NCBI GenBank assembly: GCA_900540845.1 | Contig: UQHS01000005.1 | Coordinates: forward strand, 1-64,000 | Source: an uncultured Collinsella sp. | GTDB taxonomy: Bacteria; Actinomycetota; Coriobacteriia; Coriobacteriales; Coriobacteriaceae | Reading direction: 5' to 3' | Length of the DNA stretch: 64,000 nucleotides | Shown here: positions 38,639-48,096 of the stretch, piece after piece | Layout of the letters: each line of letters starts with the position of its first letter | How positions within the stretch are numbered: position 1 is the first letter of the stretch | Made by a program: the position numbers and the translations under genes | The notes under the pieces: model-generated | Told to the model about the DNA's origin: nothing | Databases searched by the model: none | What the model saw: only the letters and a program-made list of their open reading frames with translations

Positions 38639-39646
38639 CTACCTGCCGTCGTCCTGCTGCAGGCCGGCGGGCTCATGACGGCGCGCTTGCTTGGACAACA
38701 GGCGCGCCGGCTTGTCGGGATCGGGGACGGCCGTGGGAATGGGCTCGTCCACATGGCCGCCCCACCAGCCGCCAACAAAATTGAGGGTGTGGAACACGTT
38801 GATCACGGCGCTGGGGTCGACGTCGCACACGAGCTTGATGATGTCCTGGCTCTCGTAGGTCGACACGACCGTATGGAGCAGGTACATCTTCTCGCGGCTG
38901 TACCCGCCAATAACCTCGGCGCAGCTGATGCCGTGCTGGAAATGATTGACGTAGGCGGTCATGACCTCGTCGGCCAGACGCGTGGTGATCTGCAAGGTCA
39001 CGCGGTCGTAGCGATGGTAAAAGCTGTCGATCGTTTTGGTCGAAATAAACTGAAACACAATTGAATACGCGGCGTTGTCCCAGCCGAACATCCAGCCAAA
39101 GATTACAAGGATGAGGCAGTTGAACGCAAAGATGATGCCCCAGATGGTCTTGCCCGTGTGGTTGGAGACCCACAGGGCGATGAAGTCGGTGCCGCCTGTC
39201 GAAGCGCCCGCCTTGAGCGCGATGGCAATTGAGAGGCCCGAGACCACGCCGCCAAAGATGATGAGCATGTTCTTATCGCCCAGAAGCGGTGCGAAGCTAA
39301 ACATATTGAGAAAGAGCGAGGAAAGCGCCACTTGGGCCATCGAGAAGATGACGAAGCGCTTGCTGATGCCGTTCCAGCACATGAGGGCCACGGGGATATT
39401 AAGCGCCAGCATGCCGAGGGAGGTGTCGATGCGGATGCCTCCGAGAGAGGTGATGCGGTCGAGCAGGACGGCGACGCCGGTGAAGCCGCTGGGAAGGAGG
39501 TCGGCGGGCCACACGAACGCCTGGATGAGGAACGTTTGAATCAGGGCGGAGATGACCACCGCGATGGCGGTGATGATGCGGCGGACGATGGTGAGCCGCG
39601 CGAGTTCGAGCGCGCGATCTGTGAGCTGGTCAACGGCGTTCGCCAC
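38639..39646 (-). CDS. YitT-family membrane protein (DUF2179)
   Basis: The 335-residue protein has five to six N-terminal membrane segments (for example PSGFTGVAVLLDRI and KAGASTGGTDFIALW) and a C-terminal soluble DUF2179-like part (about residues 225-300) with DRVTLQITTRLADEV and KLVCDVDPSAVINVF. Such proteins are widespread in Gram-positive bacteria, with no settled function. An arginine-rich tail ends the protein. It is convergent with gntR. Confidence 0.88.
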   Translation of the reverse strand: MANAVDQLTDRALELARLTIVRRIITAIAVVISALIQTFLIQAFVWPADLLPSGFTGVAVLLDRITSLGGIRIDTSLGMLALNIPVALMCWNGISKRFVIFSMAQVALSSLFLNMFSFAPLLGDKNMLIIFGGVVSGLSIAIALKAGASTGGTDFIALWVSNHTGKTIWGIIFAFNCLILVIFGWMFGWDNAAYSIVFQFISTKTIDSFYHRYDRVTLQITTRLADEVMTAYVNHFQHGISCAEVIGGYSREKMYLLHTVVSTYESQDIIKLVCDVDPSAVINVFHTLNFVGGWWGGHVDEPIPTAVPDPDKPARLLSKQARRHEPAGLQQDDGR

Positions 39647-39839
39647 GTGTGCTCCTTTTCAAACAGCTGTTGGTGCAGGGTATGCCGAGCGATTGTAGCA
39701 CGGAGAACGCACATTTCGGAGGGCGTGCAACTGCACATGCGCAATCCGCGTTCAGCGGTGGGACGGCGGCGGGGTAAGATGTCACCCGACGGCATGGGGC
39801 GCGAGATGGGGCCCTTCGGCACGAGAGGCAAGGGCTGCG

Positions 39840-41849
39840 ATGGACACGGCACTCGAAATCCTCAAGCGATACTTTGGCTATAGCGCGTTTCGCCCAGGTC
39901 AGCAGCTCATGGTGGACGCGATTATGGCGGGCAGCGACGCGCTCGGCGTCATGCCCACGGGCGCCGGAAAGTCCGTGTGCTATCAGGTGCCCGCGCTGAC
40001 GCTTCCCGGCATCACGCTGGTGATCTCGCCTTTGGTCTCGCTCATGGGCGATCAGGTCCGCGCGCTCAAGGAGGCGGGCGCGCGCCCGAGCTACCTCAAC
40101 TCGTCGCTTACGCCCGCCCAGCAAAACACGGTGCTCAAACGCGCATCCGAGGGCTGGTATCAAATCATGTACGTGGCGCCGGAGCGCTTGTCCGACGAGC
40201 GTTTCCTTGCGTTTGCGCAGAGCGCCGCCGCGCCGGGTGGCATCGGTTTGCCGCTCATCGCGGTTGACGAGGCGCATTGCGTCTCGCAGTGGGGCCAGGA
40301 TTTTCGTCCCAGCTACCTGCAGATAGCCGAATTCATAGGCAAGCTCCCGCGACGCCCGGTGGTCGCTGCATTCACGGCGACCGCGACCGACCGCGTGCGC
40401 GCGGACATCTGCGAGATGCTGGGCTTGAACTCGCCCAAAACGGTGGTCACCGGCTTTGACCGGGCAAACCTGTCGTTTAACGTGGAGGAGATGGGCGACA
40501 AGGCCAAGGCGAATTGGATTCGCGATTACGCGGTTGCGCATGCCGACGAGAGCGGCATCGTGTATTGCGCCACGCGCCGTGCCGTGGACGAGCTGTCGGG
40601 GGCGTTGGCCCAGGAGCTTTTGAGCTACGGGATCCGCGTTGCTCGGTATCACGCGGGCATGAGCGCCCAGGATCGGCGCGATGCGCAGGGGGCATTCATC
40701 TCCGATGCGGCGCCGCTCATGGTTGCCACCAATGCGTTTGGCATGGGCATCGACAAGCCTAACGTGCGCTACGTCATTCACAACAATGTGCCCGAGAGCA
40801 TCGAGGCGTATTACCAGGAGGCGGGCCGCGCGGGGCGCGATGGGGACCCGGCCGCGTGCTATCTGCTGTGGAACGAGCGGGATTTTGGGCTGCGTCGATA
40901 CTTTATCGAGAAAGACGTGCCCGACGACGCTCTTTCGCCCGACGAGCGGGAGTTTTCGCGTCGCAACCGTCACCGCCTGCTCGCCCAAATGGAGGGCTAT
41001 TGCAAGACAACGGGGTGCCTGCGGTCCTATATCCTGCGGTATTTTGGCGATGCGGGCGTCTTGGGCGTCGTCGAGGGGGCTGCTGAGGGCTGCGGGAACT
41101 GCTCGAACTGCCTTGCGTCGTTTGACGTTGAGGATGTGACCGAGGTGGCCCGGGCTGCCGTGGAGATGGTGCACACGATGGGCGGCCGTTTTGGCAAGGC
41201 GTTGGTTGCCGATGTCTTGCACGGAGCGAACACCGAGAAGATCCGCACCATGGGGTTGGATGCGGCGAGTGGGTATGGCGCGCTTGCGGAGGTGCCCGTC
41301 AAATGCATTCGCGAGGTGATCGATCAGCTCATTGGACGGGGGTATCTCGAGCAGTCCCAAGGGACGTATCCCGTGGTTGGGCTGGGTCCGCGTTCGGGCG
41401 AAGTGCTGGGAGGTAGTGCGGCCTGCGCCGGCGCGGCGGGGCCGGAGGACGCCGCGGCGGGCGTGCAGGGGGTGCCGCTTGGGGCGCCGTCCAGGGAGCC
41501 GTTTACGTTTACGGTGAAGCGGCGTACCGTGCAGAGCCGTCGCACGCAGCGCGTGCAGCGCGCGGTCGACCTGGCCCGAGAGGAATCGGCACTCGATGCG
41601 CGCCCGCGCGTGGGCGACGACGGCGAACTGTTTCAAGATTTGCGCGCGCTGCGAAAGGAGCTTGCCGACGAGCACGGTGTCCCCGCGTACATCATTTGCT
41701 CGGACGCCACGTTGCGCGGCATGTGCCGTAGGCGCCCTGCGACGCGCGAAGAGCTCCTCGAGGTCAGCGGCATTGGCGAGAAAAAGGCGGCCGACTACGG
41801 CGAGGCGTTCCTCGAGGCGATTGCGGCGTATGAGGCGAGCCTACGGTAG
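39840..41849 (+). CDS. recQ: ATP-dependent DNA helicase RecQ
   Basis: RecQ unwinds DNA 3' to 5' in recombination and repair. The 669-residue protein has the Walker A block MPTGAGKSVCYQVP, the DEAH box AVDEAHCVSQWG, the motif GRAGRDGDPA, a zinc-binding segment with CLRSYILRYFGD and CGNCSNCL, a winged-helix RQC domain, and a C-terminal HRDC domain (PAYIICSDATLRGMC). A Gly/Ala-rich linker lies before HRDC. The start follows an AGGCAAGG-like site. It is probably monocistronic. Confidence 0.95.
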   Translation: MDTALEILKRYFGYSAFRPGQQLMVDAIMAGSDALGVMPTGAGKSVCYQVPALTLPGITLVISPLVSLMGDQVRALKEAGARPSYLNSSLTPAQQNTVLKRASEGWYQIMYVAPERLSDERFLAFAQSAAAPGGIGLPLIAVDEAHCVSQWGQDFRPSYLQIAEFIGKLPRRPVVAAFTATATDRVRADICEMLGLNSPKTVVTGFDRANLSFNVEEMGDKAKANWIRDYAVAHADESGIVYCATRRAVDELSGALAQELLSYGIRVARYHAGMSAQDRRDAQGAFISDAAPLMVATNAFGMGIDKPNVRYVIHNNVPESIEAYYQEAGRAGRDGDPAACYLLWNERDFGLRRYFIEKDVPDDALSPDEREFSRRNRHRLLAQMEGYCKTTGCLRSYILRYFGDAGVLGVVEGAAEGCGNCSNCLASFDVEDVTEVARAAVEMVHTMGGRFGKALVADVLHGANTEKIRTMGLDAASGYGALAEVPVKCIREVIDQLIGRGYLEQSQGTYPVVGLGPRSGEVLGGSAACAGAAGPEDAAAGVQGVPLGAPSREPFTFTVKRRTVQSRRTQRVQRAVDLAREESALDARPRVGDDGELFQDLRALRKELADEHGVPAYIICSDATLRGMCRRRPATREELLEVSGIGEKKAADYGEAFLEAIAAYEASLR

Positions 41850-41969
41850 GGACGGGCGCGCGCCGGGAGCCCGCCCGCAGCAGGAGCCGGCGCGCCGTTC
41901 GAACGGCTCGATGCCCGCACCGCGCCCCGAGTGTCGTACCATAGGGGGACGTGCAACAAGGAGGCCCGT

Positions 41970-42890
41970 ATGCCCATTCGCATCCCCGACGCCCTGCCCG
42001 CAACCGCGGCGCTCGAGAGCGAGAACATCTTCGTCATGACCGAATTCCGCGCGCTGCACCAGGACATCCGTCCCCTGCGCGTGCTCATCTTGAACCTCAT
42101 GCCAACCAAGATCGCCACCGAGACGCAGATCATGCGCAAGCTCTCCAACACGCCTCTGCAAATTGAGGTTGAGCTGCTTCGCACGCGCAGCCACGAGGCG
42201 AAAAACGTTTCCCCCGAGCATCTGGAGACCTTCTACCGCACGTTCGACGAGGTCCGCAACGAGCGCTTCGATGGGCTGATCATCACCGGCGCCCCGGTTG
42301 AGAAGCTCGACTTCGCGGATGTGGACTACTGGGATGAATTGGTGGACATCATGGATTGGTCGACCACCAACGTGCATTCCACGCTGCACATTTGTTGGGG
42401 AGCGCAGGCGGGGCTTTTTCACCACTACGGCATCGACAAGCACGAGCTTTCTGCAAAACTGTCGGGCGTATACGAGCACGGCATCGAGAAGGCCAACTCC
42501 CCGCTGGTGCGCGGTCTGGACGACCGCTTTTATGCAGTTCACTCGCGCTATACCGGCGTCGACGAGGACGCGGTGCGCGCTCACCCCGAGCTCGAGGTGA
42601 TCGCGAGTTCTCCCGATGCCGGCTTGTATTTGGTGAAGAGCGTGGACAGTCGTCGGTTCTTTGTCTTTGGGCATCCTGAGTACGACGCCGACACGCTGCG
42701 CCTCGAGTACGAGCGCGACGTGCGCGCGGGGATCGACCCCGACGTGCCGGTGAACTACTTCCCCAACGACGACCCCACGCGCGAGCCGCTGTGCACGTGG
42801 CGTGCGCAGGCGCAGCTCATCTACACCAATTGGCTCAACTACTATGTGTACCAAACCACGCCTTACGACGTGACCCGCGTGGGCGCGTAG
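41970..42890 (+). CDS. metA: Homoserine O-acyltransferase (MetA)
   Basis: MetA transfers an acetyl or succinyl group to homoserine in methionine synthesis. The 306-residue protein has an amidotransferase-like fold with the nucleophile Cys in [12 protein letters not shown] and the His in [10 protein letters not shown], and the motif [11 protein letters not shown]. Whether it uses acetyl-CoA or succinyl-CoA cannot be decided without the specificity residue context. The start follows AAGGAGG. It stands alone. Confidence 0.94.
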   Translation: MPIRIPDALPATAALESENIFVMTEFRALHQDIRPLRVLILNLMPTKIATETQIMRKLSNTPLQIEVELLRTRSHEAKNVSPEHLETFYRTFDEVRNERFDGLIITGAPVEKLDFADVDYWDELVDIMDWSTTNVHSTLHICWGAQAGLFHHYGIDKHELSAKLSGVYEHGIEKANSPLVRGLDDRFYAVHSRYTGVDEDAVRAHPELEVIASSPDAGLYLVKSVDSRRFFVFGHPEYDADTLRLEYERDVRAGIDPDVPVNYFPNDDPTREPLCTWRAQAQLIYTNWLNYYVYQTTPYDVTRVGA

Positions 42891-43233
42891 AAGGCGGCAA
42901 AGCGGCGGAACGTCATTCGGCCGGCGTTGGCTGCCGCAAATCGGGCGAAAAGGTAACGAATTTCTGATACGTCCGAGTACACGTCAAAAATAAACGAATG
43001 TATCTGGGCAAATGATGCCCAGAAAGGGCTTCTACTCGGAGCGTCATGATATCCGTTACCTTTTCGCCCGATTCCGGGCTAAGCCTGGCCACAATCGAGG
43101 TTTTTCGGGTGCCGCCGGGGTACATGTGGTTGGTTTTAGGGCATTGTCGCTTTGTCCATGCGCCTCGGTATACTGATTGGGCTAAACGAGTGCCGGCCCG
43201 CAGGCTGGCCGCGATGTATTTTGGAGTGAGAGC
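42891..43233. other. Intergenic region before pcrA with a large hairpin
   Basis: This 343-base gap holds the 135-bp nested hairpin (42940-43074) and then a leader. I see no gene. Confidence 0.65.
42940..43074. repeat. 135-bp nested hairpin element
   Basis: The outer arms AATCGGGCGAAAAGGTAACG and its exact reverse complement pair over 20 bases. Second arms TCCGAGTA/TACTCGGA and an inner hairpin CTGGGC-AAATGAT-GCCCAG (43005-43023) make a nested, cloverleaf-like fold. The symmetry is high for a non-coding stretch. It fits a MITE or a structured RNA. It lies upstream of pcrA. Confidence 0.85.
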
Positions 43234-46134
43234 ATGACCGATCAGCCGAATTTGTGGGATACGGTGGCCTCTGTGCCGGCGTCGGTGGGGAATCCTGCGG
43301 CGATGCCGGATGCACAGGCCGAGTTGGCGCAGGGGGCACAGGTCGCGCCCGAGCCGGACGTTGTTCCGCTTGACGCCTATGGTGCGGTTGCCGAGCAAGT
43401 TGAGGTCCCTGCGGATTATGTGCCTGTGGACTACGGGCCCGCGGCCGTGGAGCCCGCCGCGTATGTGCCGGCCCCTGCGCCCAGCTCAGCCCCCGCGCGT
43501 CCCCTGGTCGATATCGACTCGCTCAACCCCGCTCAGCGCGAAGCGGTCCTCACCACCGAGGGCCCGCTGCTCGTGCTCGCGGGCGCCGGCTCCGGCAAGA
43601 CGCGCGTCCTCACCTTCCGCATTGCCCGCATGATTGGCGACCTGGGCATTCGCCCTTGGCAGATTCTCGCCATCACGTTCACCAACAAGGCCGCGGCCGA
43701 GATGCGCGAGCGCCTTTCCGCCATGCTCCCCGACGGTGGCATGCGCGGCATGTGGGTGTGCACGTTCCACGCCATGTGCGTGCGCATCCTGCGCGAGGAT
43801 GCCGACCTGCTCGGCTACACCGGCCAATTCACCATCTACGATGACGATGACTCCCGCCGCATGGTGCGCGAGATCATGACGCAGCTCGGCATCGAGCAAA
43901 AGCAGTACCCCATCAACATGATCCGCTCCAAGATCTCCACGGCGAAAAACGCCATGATCGGCCCGGAGGAGTTCATCGAGAAGGCGAATTCCCCGCAGGA
44001 GCAAAAGGCCGGTCAGGTGTACCTGGAGTTGGAGCGTCGCCTGCGCGCGGCAAACGCCATGGACTTCGACGACCTGCTCGTCCGCACGCTCGACTTGCTG
44101 CGCACTCGCCCCGAGGCGCTCGAGAAGTACCAGGAGCGCTTCCGCTACATCAGCGTCGACGAGTACCAGGACACCAACCACGTTCAGTACGAGATCGCCA
44201 ACCTGCTCGCCGCCAAGTACCAGAACCTCATGGTTGTGGGCGACGACGACCAGTCCATTTACTCCTGGCGCGGCGCCGACATCTCGAACATCCTCGATTT
44301 CGAGAAGGACTTCAAGCGGGCGAAGGTGGTCAAGCTCGAGCAAAACTACCGCTCTACCGGCCATATCCTCGGCGCCGCCAACGCGGTGGTGCGCAACAAC
44401 TCGCAGCGCAAGGACAAGCGATTGTTCACCGATCTCGGCGACGGCGAGAAAATCCAGGCGTACCAGGCGAGCGACGAGCGCGACGAGGGGCGCTGGATCG
44501 CCGCTGAGATCGAGAAACTCCGTGCCACCGGCATGAGTTACGACGACATGGCGGTCTTTTACCGCACAAACGCGCAGTCCCGTATCTTGGAAGATATGTT
44601 CCTGCGCGCCGGCGTGCCGTACAAGATCGTGGGCGGCACGCGATTCTTCGATCGTGCCGAGATCCGCGACGTCATGGCGTACCTCAAGATGATCGTGAAC
44701 CCCGCCGACGAGATGAGCGTCAAGCGCGTCATCAACACGCCGCGCCGCGGTATTGGCTCCACGTCGATTTCCAAAATCGAGGACCTGGCGCGCTTCAACG
44801 GGTGCTCGTTCTTCCAGGCGTGCGAAATTGCCACCGCCGAGACGGGGATGTTCTCCGCCAAGGTCCGCAACGCCCTGGGCGGCTTTGTGAACATTGTGCG
44901 CGAGGGGCGTCGCATGGACGGCGAGCTCAAGGACGTCGTCGAGATGATCGTGGACAAGAGCGGCCTGGTGCAGGCATTTCGTGCCGAGGCCACGATGGAG
45001 GCCGAAAGCCGCGCCGAGAACATCCAGGAATTCCTGGGCGTCGCCGCTGAATTTGAGGAGACGCACGAGGATATCGAGGGCACGCTCGAGAGCCTTGAGG
45101 AGCTGCGCGCCGCCGGCGTGGCGGACGTCCCTGCGCCGGTTTCCGCATCGGTTGCGGGGGCTGCGGGGGGCGTGGGCGCCGCGGGGGCTGCGATGGCCGC
45201 GGGAGCCGGAGCCCTGGCAGGTACGCCGTCAGATCCTGCCGTGGTATCCGCCCCTGTTCCCACCGCCGCCGCGCTGGCCGCAGCCGAGGTCGAGCGCATG
45301 TACGGCCCGCTCGCCTGCAAGGCTCTGCCCGCTCTGCTCGAGTGGCTCGCCCTGCGCAGCGATCTCGACGCACTCGCCGGCGACACGCACGCCATTACCA
45401 TGATGACCGTGCATTCCGCAAAGGGCTTGGAGTTCCCCGCCGTGTTCGTGGCCGGTATGGAGGAGAGCATCTTCCCGCATGTCGCCGGTTGGACGGACGA
45501 CGACCCCGCGAAGCTGGAAGAGGAGCGCCGCCTGGCCTACGTTGCCATCACGCGCGCACGCAAGCGGCTGTTCCTTACCTATGCGGCCACGCGTCGCACG
45601 TACGGCTCAACGCAGGCCAACCCGCGTTCGCGTTTTGTAAACGAGATTCCTGCCGAGCACATTGAGTTCTCGGGCATCGGCTCGTCTGGTTTCGAGGGCA
45701 CTGGCTGGGAGAAGCGCGGCGATCGACGCGGTACGTTTGGTTCGGGCCGGGGCTCCGACATGTACGGAGGCCGCGTGTTCGGATCGTACACGCGCTCGAC
45801 GCCGGGGGCTCAGCGGCGCACGAGCATCAGTCCCGACGCGGGGCGTGTGGGCGCGACGGGCTCCGATGTGGGCTCGACCTCCCGCAAGCCCGCGACGTTT
45901 GGGTCGGGTGCGCCGCGCCCCAAGAAGACGCAGGTCTCCGCGACGGTTGAGCGTGAGCGCGATGCCGCTGCCGCCGCGACGAGCTTTGCTGCCGGCGACC
46001 GCGTGAGCCACAAGACGTTTGGCCCGGGCACGGTCATCTCCGCCGCGGGCGACATGATCGAGGTTCAGTTTGAGCGCTCTGGTCAGACCAAGAAGCTCAT
46101 GAAGGGGTTCGCGCCTATCGTCAAGTTGACGTAG
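43234..46134 (+). CDS. pcrA: ATP-dependent DNA helicase PcrA/UvrD
   Basis: PcrA unwinds DNA in nucleotide excision repair and plasmid replication. The 966-residue protein has the UvrD motifs NPAQREAVL, LAGAGSGKTRVL (Walker A), DEYQDTNHVQ, GDDDQSIYSWRGAD and MTVHSAKGLEFPAVF. It is longer than the usual 720-750 residues: about 90 Pro/Ala-rich residues precede the helicase, an Ala/Gly-rich insert of about 60 residues lies at about 625-690, and the C-terminal region (about 815-960) has a basic low-complexity part and a final FAAGDRVSHKTFGPGTVI module. The start follows TTGGAGTG. Confidence 0.95.
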   Translation: MTDQPNLWDTVASVPASVGNPAAMPDAQAELAQGAQVAPEPDVVPLDAYGAVAEQVEVPADYVPVDYGPAAVEPAAYVPAPAPSSAPARPLVDIDSLNPAQREAVLTTEGPLLVLAGAGSGKTRVLTFRIARMIGDLGIRPWQILAITFTNKAAAEMRERLSAMLPDGGMRGMWVCTFHAMCVRILREDADLLGYTGQFTIYDDDDSRRMVREIMTQLGIEQKQYPINMIRSKISTAKNAMIGPEEFIEKANSPQEQKAGQVYLELERRLRAANAMDFDDLLVRTLDLLRTRPEALEKYQERFRYISVDEYQDTNHVQYEIANLLAAKYQNLMVVGDDDQSIYSWRGADISNILDFEKDFKRAKVVKLEQNYRSTGHILGAANAVVRNNSQRKDKRLFTDLGDGEKIQAYQASDERDEGRWIAAEIEKLRATGMSYDDMAVFYRTNAQSRILEDMFLRAGVPYKIVGGTRFFDRAEIRDVMAYLKMIVNPADEMSVKRVINTPRRGIGSTSISKIEDLARFNGCSFFQACEIATAETGMFSAKVRNALGGFVNIVREGRRMDGELKDVVEMIVDKSGLVQAFRAEATMEAESRAENIQEFLGVAAEFEETHEDIEGTLESLEELRAAGVADVPAPVSASVAGAAGGVGAAGAAMAAGAGALAGTPSDPAVVSAPVPTAAALAAAEVERMYGPLACKALPALLEWLALRSDLDALAGDTHAITMMTVHSAKGLEFPAVFVAGMEESIFPHVAGWTDDDPAKLEEERRLAYVAITRARKRLFLTYAATRRTYGSTQANPRSRFVNEIPAEHIEFSGIGSSGFEGTGWEKRGDRRGTFGSGRGSDMYGGRVFGSYTRSTPGAQRRTSISPDAGRVGATGSDVGSTSRKPATFGSGAPRPKKTQVSATVERERDAAAAATSFAAGDRVSHKTFGPGTVISAAGDMIEVQFERSGQTKKLMKGFAPIVKLT

Positions 46135-46466
46135 AGGTGTGCGCCCGCGCCGGCGTGCGTTTCGTAAAACCCCGGCACCTGTCCAATGCCCCCCCCCGGC
46201 ACCTTTGGCCCACTTTCTGCCAATGGCGCTGGGGGATGTTGCAGGCGGGTGGTATCGGGCCCATGGCGTTGTGGATGAGGGTAAGATTGTCAAAAATCGC
46301 GCCCCAATGCAGGCTCATTTTCGACATTCTTACCCTCGCTGCGGCCCATATGCCTGCGTTTCCTTGCTTGACGCGAAGCCCGCTGCGCCGGCTCTCCGTG
46401 TTGTGGGAATAACTCCGCTCTGGTAAAGTACCAGCACAATCTTTCAGCCTCGTGAGCGGAGCGACT
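46135..46466. other. Intergenic region before brnQ
   Basis: This 332-base gap has a run of nine C (46189-46197), two CCCCGGCACC motifs and the 61-bp hairpin repeat copy 2. I see no gene. Confidence 0.6.
46277..46337. repeat. 61-bp hairpin repeat, copy 2
   Basis: The arms GAGGGTAAGATTGTCAA and TCGACATTCTTACCCTC pair imperfectly. The ends and the total length (61 bases) equal those of copy 1, while the inner sequence differs except near CAAAAAATCGC. Confidence 0.8.
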
Positions 46467-47768
46467 ATGACCACCGGCAAGCTGACCTCCAGACAGTCCC
46501 TTTTTGTGGGCGTCACGCTATTTTCGATGTTCTTCGGCGCGGGCAACCTGATTATTCCGCCGTTACTTGGCCTGCAGGCGGGTGAAGCCGTGGTTCCCGC
46601 CATGATCGGTTTCCTCATCACGGGCATCGGCCTTCCGATGATGGGCATCATCGCGGTTGGTCTTGCTGGCACTATCCGCGACCTTGCCTCGCGCGTCCAT
46701 CCGTTGTTCGCGCACGTGTTCGTGGCGGCGATTTACCTGGCAATTGGTCCCTGTCTGGCCATTCCGCGCACGTCGTCGACGTCGTTCGAGATGTTCGAGC
46801 CGCTGCTTCCGGCGGGTATATCGCTCGAGATGGCGCGCCTGCTGTTCTCGGTTGTCTTCTTTGCCGCCGCCTACCTGCTCGCGATGCACCCCAACGCGCT
46901 GACGCGCCTGCTCGGCCGCATCACCGGCCCCGCGCTCATTGCTCTGCTGGTTTTTGTGATCGGCGCCGCGCTGTTCGACCCCGCACCCGCTTTGCAGGCT
47001 GCACATAGCACCTACGCTTCGGCGCCTGCGATGTCGGGATTCCTCATGGGGTATCAGACCATGGACCTACTCGCGTCCCTGACATTCGGCATCGTCATCG
47101 CCACGAATATCCGCGAGCTGGGCGTCACGGATGACGCCGGTCTCACGCGCGAGGTCTCGCGTGCGGGTATTTTTGCCGGCCTGCTCATGGGTGGCATTTA
47201 TTGCGGCCTTGCCCTTGTGGGCGTGAACATCGCCGCCGAGATGCCCAACGCAACGAACGGAGCAGAGATCCTCGCCGCCTCTGCGGGCCAGCACTTTGGC
47301 GTGGTGGGAACCGTGGTTGTTGCTGCAATCTTCCTGCTCGCGTGCCTTAACGTCTGCATCGGCCTCATCAGCTGCTGCGGCACATATTTCGCCGACGAGT
47401 TCCCGCGCGTTTCCTATCGTACGTGGGCGCTCGGGTTTGCGGTCTTCTCTTGCGTGGTGTCCAACTTTGGCCTCGATGCCATCCTGGCGTTTTCGGTGCC
47501 GCTGCTCAACGCCATGTATCCCATGGCGATTGTGCTGGTTGTGATGGGTATGCTGTACAAGGTGTGCGATCGCATGCCGGCCCTGTGGCCGTGCGTCGTG
47601 GGCCTGACGGGCATCGTGAGCGTGCTCACGGCGGTGCGCGATGCGTTCTTCCCAGGCGCGCTGGCGGGTCTGGACGCCGCGCCGTTGGCGGATGTCGGCC
47701 TGGGCTGGGTTGCGCCCGCTTTGTTCGGCGTATTACTGGGGCTGTTGTTCTCGCTCGATCGAAAGTAG
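46467..47768 (+). CDS. brnQ: Branched-chain amino acid transporter BrnQ
   Basis: BrnQ imports Leu, Ile and Val with sodium or protons. The 433-residue protein has about twelve membrane segments, with the family start FSMFFGAGNLIIPPLLGL and YLAIGPCLAIPRTSSTSFEM. The start at 46467 follows GCGGAGCG; a GTG 15 bases upstream is less likely. It stands alone and may relate to ilvE only by function. Confidence 0.93.
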   Translation: MTTGKLTSRQSLFVGVTLFSMFFGAGNLIIPPLLGLQAGEAVVPAMIGFLITGIGLPMMGIIAVGLAGTIRDLASRVHPLFAHVFVAAIYLAIGPCLAIPRTSSTSFEMFEPLLPAGISLEMARLLFSVVFFAAAYLLAMHPNALTRLLGRITGPALIALLVFVIGAALFDPAPALQAAHSTYASAPAMSGFLMGYQTMDLLASLTFGIVIATNIRELGVTDDAGLTREVSRAGIFAGLLMGGIYCGLALVGVNIAAEMPNATNGAEILAASAGQHFGVVGTVVVAAIFLLACLNVCIGLISCCGTYFADEFPRVSYRTWALGFAVFSCVVSNFGLDAILAFSVPLLNAMYPMAIVLVVMGMLYKVCDRMPALWPCVVGLTGIVSVLTAVRDAFFPGALAGLDAAPLADVGLGWVAPALFGVLLGLLFSLDRK

Positions 47769-47790
47769 GTCAAAAGCGGGCGCGGCCCCG

Positions 47791-47876
47791 TCGCCTCAAC
47801 TTGCAATCGCCTCGTTTCAACCTGAGATTCCTCCTTCGCTTCAACCCGCGATCCCCCTTCGCTTCAGCCTGCGATC
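47791..47876 (+). repeat. Four imperfect 21-23 base tandem repeats
   Basis: The units resemble TTCGCTTCAACCTGCGATC, at 47791, 47812, 47835 and 47858. The last two are the closest. The array runs straight into the 57-bp hairpin repeat. Confidence 0.7.
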
Positions 47877-47877
47877 T

Positions 47878-47934
47878 CGAGTGAGCGCTTTTCCTTCGTT
47901 TGAGATTCTCAAAGATAGGAAAAGCGCTCACTCG
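47878..47934. repeat. 57-bp hairpin repeat, copy 4
   Basis: The left arm starts CGAGTGAGCGCTTTTCCT and the right arm is its exact complement over 18 bases. This is the most symmetric of the four copies. Confidence 0.9.
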
Positions 47935-48096
47935 CGTAGGGGGAGGAGCGGCGGCAAGGCGCGGCGGGTGCGGCGACGCGACGGGACATGGATGGCCCGA
48001 AGGCGGGCGATGTCACATGGGCGCGCGCGATAGCGGTATAGTGGGGGCTGGTGATTGAGGCGGGCTTTCGAGCCCGTGTATCGAAAGGAGCCGGCA

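Larger units (their letters stand above)
47769..48096. other. Intergenic region with tandem repeats and a hairpin repeat
   Basis: This 328-base gap holds four imperfect 21-23 base tandem units (47791-47876), the 57-bp hairpin repeat copy 4 and the ROK gene leader. I see no gene. Confidence 0.6.

Noticed and set aside
39630..41675. A 681-codon open frame antisense to recQ
   Set aside because: It is a shadow of recQ in GC-rich sequence, with no motif.
46189..46197. A run of nine C as a phase-variation switch
   Set aside because: It lies outside any gene and no promoter spacing is set by it, so variation would have no clear effect.
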